Of a stretch of DNA of 63,160 bases, positions 60,098 to 63,160 are shown piece after piece. Position 1 is the first letter of the stretch. Every line of letters begins with the position of its first letter. Made by a program: the position numbers and the translations under genes. The DNA is taken from the NCBI GenBank assembly GCA_029237915.1, contig JAQWHD010000052.1, forward strand, positions 1-63,160, written 5' to 3'. The notes beneath the pieces are model-generated. The model was not told the DNA's origin. It saw only the letters and a program-made list of their open reading frames with translations, and made no database searches. Source of the stretch: Thalassotalea sp. GTDB lineage: Bacteria > Pseudomonadota > Gammaproteobacteria > Enterobacterales > Alteromonadaceae.

Positions 60098-60220
60098 TTA
60101 AGAAGCGTAGGTGTACCAGCCCATAACCATAGGTAACAATGGCATTGCTACTAATGTAAGTAAGCCAATAAACAGGTGACGCTTAGAAGTTGATTCTTTA
60201 AATGAATTATCTTGTGACAT
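60098..60220 (-). CDS. Small single-span membrane protein
   Basis: 40 codons: MSQDNSFKESTSKRH, then a hydrophobic stretch LFIGLLTLVAMPLLPMVMGW (residues 16-35) and YTYAS. The charged N-terminus and one helix suggest an inner-membrane microprotein. The ribosome-binding site is weak. It ends 45 bases before the receiver-domain gene, so both may share an mRNA. I do not recognise a family. Confidence 0.5.
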   Translation of the reverse strand: MSQDNSFKESTSKRHLFIGLLTLVAMPLLPMVMGWYTYAS

Positions 60221-60444
60221 ATTATAACTACTACTCAGTAAAAATTTGCGCGGATAATACACGATCAATCGATACATTGATATAGATCAAATTAATTAAA
60301 TGCACATTCGTACAAAAAACACCCGACAATGTTAAAACGAAGTTAATTAATCAATATTTAAACGCCTTTTAGAAGAATAGATGACTTGCACAAATTGTAT
60401 GTTCGCTAACTCTAGCATTAGCATGAGCACTAATTTTTTCAATA

Positions 60445-60480
60445 AAAAACCCGACAGTTGGCAAACAACTCTCGGGTTTT
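60445..60480 (-). terminator. Terminator after the cysteine-repeat precursor
   Basis: AAAACCCGA-C-AGTTG and CAACT-C-TCGGGTTTT form a long stem with a GCAAA loop, with a T run on the minus strand, 106 bases past the stop at 60587. The rest of 60221-60586 shows no gene. Confidence 0.8.
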
Positions 60481-60586
60481 ACAGTGTAGGACTTGCAAAT
60501 GTTAAATACTTTACTTTATTTAATTTTTTATCCCGCTAATTAACTAAACGTTTAAATGGCAAATAAAGTGCGTATTAAATCGTTAA

Positions 60587-61009
60587 CTATTTACCTTCAC
60601 CACATTTGCTTTCTTTAGATTTTTTACCTTCGCCACATTTGCCTTCACCGCATTTGCCTTTGGCTTTTGCTTTACCTTCGCCACATTTGCCTTCACCGCA
60701 TTTGCCTTTGGCTTTACCTTCGCCACATTTGCCTTCGCCGCATTTGCCTTTGGCTTTACCTTCGCCACACTTGCCTTCGCCGCATTTACCTTTGGCTTTA
60801 CCTTCACCACACTTGCCTTCGCCGCATTTGCCTTTGGCTTTACCTTCGCCGCATTTGCCTTTGGCTTTTTCATCGTCAAAATCTGCAGAGGTTACAACTT
60901 GTTGCGCTTCAAAAGGGTTACTTTCAGCTTTAGCTGGCATTACCGCCAATAAACCTAAAACTAATGCACTTAAAGTAACTTTTAATAAATGTTTATTTAA
61001 TAATTTCAT
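60587..61009 (-). CDS. HvfA-type cysteine-repeat RiPP/metallophore precursor (orphan)
   Basis: 140 residues from the ATG at 61009, which has AGGAAGAG just upstream. A signal peptide (LLKVTLSALVLGLLAVMPAKA) is followed by a short leader (ESNPFEAQQVVTSADFDDEK). Twelve KCGEG units then alternate with KAKG spacers to the C-terminus; every cysteine is in a KCGEG context and five read EGKCG. This resembles HvfA-type (bufferin-like) precursors whose EGKCG cysteines are converted to thioamide/oxazolone copper ligands by DUF692 and DUF2063 partner proteins (family knowledge). No such partners lie in the window, so modification here is an inference. An AATTGTTTT/AAAACAATT palindrome (61029-61046) lies in the leader. 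Confidence 0.78.
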   Translation of the reverse strand: MKLLNKHLLKVTLSALVLGLLAVMPAKAESNPFEAQQVVTSADFDDEKAKGKCGEGKAKGKCGEGKCGEGKAKGKCGEGKCGEGKAKGKCGEGKCGEGKAKGKCGEGKCGEGKAKAKGKCGEGKCGEGKKSKESKCGEGK

Positions 61010-61370
61010 AATTCTCTTCCTAAATTTTAATTGTTTTAAAACAATTTTATTAATGAACTTGCTATTACCACCAACACCCAGTCTATGGCTATCAACTAAG
61101 ACCAAGCTTGTGCCTAAATAATTTCATTAGTTCAAAAAATTAGCAAGCTTTTAACAAAAAACACACATTTAAAAAGCTTTGATCGCTTAAATGTTGCACT
61201 TTTGTTGATCATAAATAATTCAGCAACCCGGTAACCAGAATGTTTTTCAGTCAATATAACACTCCGTTAGCGCTGAAAATGAATAAACAATTTTTTAGCT
61301 TAGTAAGCTATAACGAGTAATACAAAGAGTAATTAAAATAAACTTAGATTCATAAAAATCAAAAAAAATA

Positions 61371-61546
61371 GCAATGTTATTAAAACCTTAGCATCCATGC
61401 ATACAGTACCTTGGTCAGGGATTAAGACTCCTTGGGTAAATTTTAATAACATTGCGTACAAGCTTCAGATGGGATTTAGTTGATATGAGGGAACATTCAG
61501 CCAAGTCCATTTATCTGAATTAATGCTCTGGATTTCTAACAGAGCA
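61371..61546. other. Structured intergenic segment with nested stems
   Basis: GCAATGTTATTAAAA (61371-61385) and its exact inverse (61441-61455) form a 15-bp stem around 55 bases. TTCAGAT (61464-61470)/ATCTGAA (61513-61519) and GCTCTG (61525-61530)/CAGAGC (61540-61545) add two more stems. There is no ORF. It could be a small RNA on either strand, a 5' leader or a miniature element. The surrounding 61010-61950 is AT-rich with no gene; a further GU-containing stem TAACTGGGT/ACCTAGTTA spans 61801-61838. Confidence 0.5.
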
Positions 61547-62011
61547 CAGCTATAAATTTGAGATCCAAATGACGATTTGTCAAACCAGGCGTTTTAATTA
61601 ATTTGCGACTAGAGCCCAAATATAGAGCAAGCACTTGATAACTTTAAAATATTTTTTTGTTTAATTATTTTATAACGACAAATCCACTGAATAAATATTG
61701 AATGATAAGTGAATAAGCTTGCATTTTAAAATTGTTACAAAATATTTTAAAAAGATATTTGCAAGATTTAAAATATCATTCTAAGGTTAAACTAACAACT
61801 TAACTGGGTGGTAAGGAAAAGCTACACAGACCTAGTTATAACATATGGTTTCAGAGGTTTTGTAATTTTACATTTGTTCAAAAAAGGTTAATTACAAATG
61901 AACTTAAAAATTATAGGTACATATGTTCAATTAAGTTTTAGTTTCTAAAACGATTTGAATAAAAAAACCTTAAAATGGATATTTATTAATTTTTGGAATA
62001 AAGGATTAACC

Positions 62012-62200
62012 ATGAATACAACAACAAAATTAACCTTCATCAATAGTAAAAGTACTAGAGCTGAACCTGCAAAAAAAATACCTATGCTAGGCATTTCTCT
62101 ATTAACACCAGCAAAACCAATTAAAGTAACCAGCCGATATACTTACACATTCAATTTGCCGAAAATAATACTTAGATCAAATAGGCAATCCCCTAATTAA
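62012..62200 (+). CDS. Small hypothetical protein
   Basis: 62 codons starting MNTTTKLTFINSKSTRAEPA with AAAGGA six bases before the ATG. The sequence is basic and has no clear membrane helix or motif (IPMLGISLLTP in the middle). The good ribosome-binding site is the main support; I do not recognise a family. It lies about 115 bases upstream of the CsrB-like RNA. Confidence 0.35.
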   Translation: MNTTTKLTFINSKSTRAEPAKKIPMLGISLLTPAKPIKVTSRYTYTFNLPKIILRSNRQSPN

Positions 62201-62280
62201 TGCTTGCTAGGCAAATTTAAAAGCCGCATGACATAAACTGGCAACAAACATTAAGCAATTGTTTTAATGAAACATTAGAT

Positions 62281-62310
62281 TTGCCCGATTATTCAGTCGA
62301 TATGTATGAA
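62281..62310 (+). promoter_or_regulatory. Possible promoter of the CsrB-like RNA
   Basis: TTGCCC at 62281 and TATGAA at 62305 are 18 bases apart, placing a start near 62317, right before the first GGA hairpin. I see no convincing TGTAAG/CTTACA box for a UvrY/GacA-type activator upstream. Confidence 0.35.
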
Positions 62311-62316
62311 TAATTG

Positions 62317-62580
62317 GTAGAGGTACACAAGGAGTTGTACCTAAATAGGAATACCTCAAAGGATATGAGGCGCTATGGATAGCACAAGGATGACACTGAG
62401 CTAAGGAAGGCTTATGCCGAGTCCATTAATTTACTGAGCATATTAAATTAGTGGAATTAGTATTAAAGGATACGAGTATTGAGACGTTGCTCGGAGGGCT
62501 TAAAGGTCCTAATCAGGATGATGAAGCATAACAGGTGTAAGGATGACACCTTAAAGAAGGGAGGATAAAGAGAGTTGTAC
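62317..62580 (+). ncRNA. csrB: Probable CsrB/RsmZ-like CsrA-sequestering RNA
   Basis: About 260 bases with roughly 13 GGA triplets, some three to four times the number expected by chance. Several lie in loops of perfect small stems: AGGTACA/TGTACCT with loop CAAGGAGT (62321-62342), CCTCA/TGAGG with loop AAGGATA (62354-62370), GCTA/TAGC with loop TGGA (62372-62383), and AGGTGT/ACACCT with loop AAGGATG (62533-62551). A TGAGC/GCTTA stem with AAGGA in its loop is at 62397-62414. CAGGATG occurs once. Such RNAs titrate the translational repressor CsrA. The 3' end is not defined; no classical terminator is visible. Confidence 0.68.
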
Positions 62581-62733
62581 AAATTTGAGTATTTTAAGCT
62601 TATTTTACAGGACGTAATTGAACTTAAATGTACTGATATTTGTTTCTCTTTAGAATCTTATAAAAGGAAAAATCTAGAATCAGAACCTAGGATGCTAGAA
62701 GCTAAACACGCAAACGGCAAAGGCAAAAGACAA

Positions 62734-63157
62734 GATTGCGACCTGCGTCACAATGACGCTGAACCTAACAATTCACAAGAACGCTATACGCTAAAAGCAA
62801 AAGACAAAGACAAAGACACAGACAAGATTGCGACCTGCGTCACAATGACGCTGAACCTAACACGTCACAATGAACTTTAAGGCTAATCGTTGCATCACTT
62901 ATAGATAAAATTCGTCGTCCTCGCGCATGCGGGGATCCATTTTTAACCCTGTTAGACGATGGGATTTAACTTCGTAAAAGCAAGAGCAAGATTGCGACCT
63001 GCGTCACAATGACGCGAAACCTGACACGTCGCTATACGCTAGAGGCAAAGACAAAAGCAAGATTGCGACCTACGTCACAATGACGCTGAACCTATCACCT
63101 CACATTGACGCTATACGCTAAAAACAAAAGCAGATTGCGACCTACGTCACAATGACA
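62734..63157. repeat. Five degenerate repeats with a CGTCACAATGACG palindrome
   Basis: The word GATTGCGACCTRCGTCACAA starts at 62734, 62826, 62990, 63061 and 63133. Each copy contains the palindrome CGTCA-CAA-TGACG and is followed by words like CGCTATACGCTA and by AGACAAAGACAAAG-type purine runs. The ORF that crosses part of this (62575-62880) reflects the repeat. The array continues past the end of the window. Confidence 0.88.
62912..62940. repeat. Short hairpin element CCTCGC-GCAT-GCGGGG
   Basis: TCCTCGC and GCGGGGA pair across GCAT (one G-T pair), followed by TCCATTTT. This form is a common dispersed hairpin in marine gammaproteobacteria and interrupts the repeat array here. Confidence 0.6.
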
Positions 63158-63160
63158 CTA

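Noticed and set aside
60606-61121. Long plus-strand ORF rich in PSPHLPLAL opposite the KCGEG gene
   Set aside because: It is the antisense shadow of a repetitive gene; the minus strand has the signal peptide, ribosome-binding site and terminator.
62575-62880. 101-codon plus-strand ORF after the CsrB-like RNA
   Set aside because: TTG start without a ribosome-binding site; the second half is translated repeat sequence.
62734-63160. CRISPR array
   Set aside because: Repeat spacing is uneven, units are degenerate and spacers are themselves related; no cas genes.

Overview
The window is 63 kb of AT-rich chromosome from a marine gammaproteobacterium. Gene content and order (glnD-dapD; msbA-lpxK-ycaR-kdsB; lolCDE next to mfd and csiV; fused hisB and hisIE; apt-dnaX-ybaB-recR-htpG-adk; fadD-rnd near tsaB and yoaA) point to Alteromonadales. 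Colwelliaceae (Colwellia/Thalassotalea-like) is my best guess, inferred from protein character and intergenic repeats rather than proven. I see no rRNA, tRNA, prophage, transposase or CRISPR. Nearly all of it is housekeeping DNA; the unusual signals sit between genes and in the last 3 kb.

Layout. 0-3.6 kb (+): glnD, dapD. 3.8-9.9 kb (-): comEC, then the lipid A/Kdo run msbA-lpxK-ycaR-kdsB. 10-14.3 kb: a DUF2062 gene, a threefold 117-bp repeat, and lolC-lolD-lolE with a partly duplicated lolC/lolD junction. 14.5-20.5 kb (+): mfd, csiV, a DUF1244 gene, an isochorismatase-like hydrolase. 20.5-22.7 kb (-): rsuA and a PilZ-ParA-ribbon-helix-helix cluster. 22.8-35.5 kb: gamma-carbonic-anhydrase-like protein, a beta-propeller lipoprotein-like export, tapT, ycgN, an MltB-type transglycosylase, ycgL, rnd, fadD, an alpha/beta hydrolase, an M50-like protease, tsaB, yoaA. 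35.7-43.2 kb (+): complete his operon with a four-histidine leader peptide and attenuator. 43.2-50.3 kb: elaA-like acetyltransferase, a TonB-like protein, MAPEG protein, adk, htpG with a sigma-32-type promoter, a porin, recR. 50.6-55.4 kb (-): tyrosine catabolism genes hppD-VOC-fah and a sialate esterase gene broken by one stop codon. 55.6-59.3 kb (-): ybaB, dnaX, apt. 59.6-63.2 kb: a receiver-domain protein with a small membrane protein, a cysteine-repeat RiPP-like precursor of the HvfA type, a probable CsrB/RsmZ-like regulatory RNA, and degenerate repeats.

Most interesting points. (1) A transcript-like segment near 62.3-62.58 kb carries about a dozen GGA motifs, several in loops of perfect small stems, as in CsrA-sequestering RNAs. 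(2) An orphan secreted precursor with twelve KCGEG units, five of them reading EGKCG, has no maturation enzymes beside it. (3) dnaX keeps an A-AAA-AAG slippery site with a Shine-Dalgarno-like element upstream and a -1-frame stop three codons later, predicting a gamma form of about 605 residues. (4) At least three operon junctions (lolC/lolD, hisG/hisD, VOC/fah) contain mini-ORFs made from duplicated ends of the flanking genes, and a fourth copy of a gene end lies behind ycgN. In the two clearest cases the copies preserve the ribosome-binding site that the downstream gene borrows from the upstream coding sequence. This repeated pattern is the least expected structural feature of the window.
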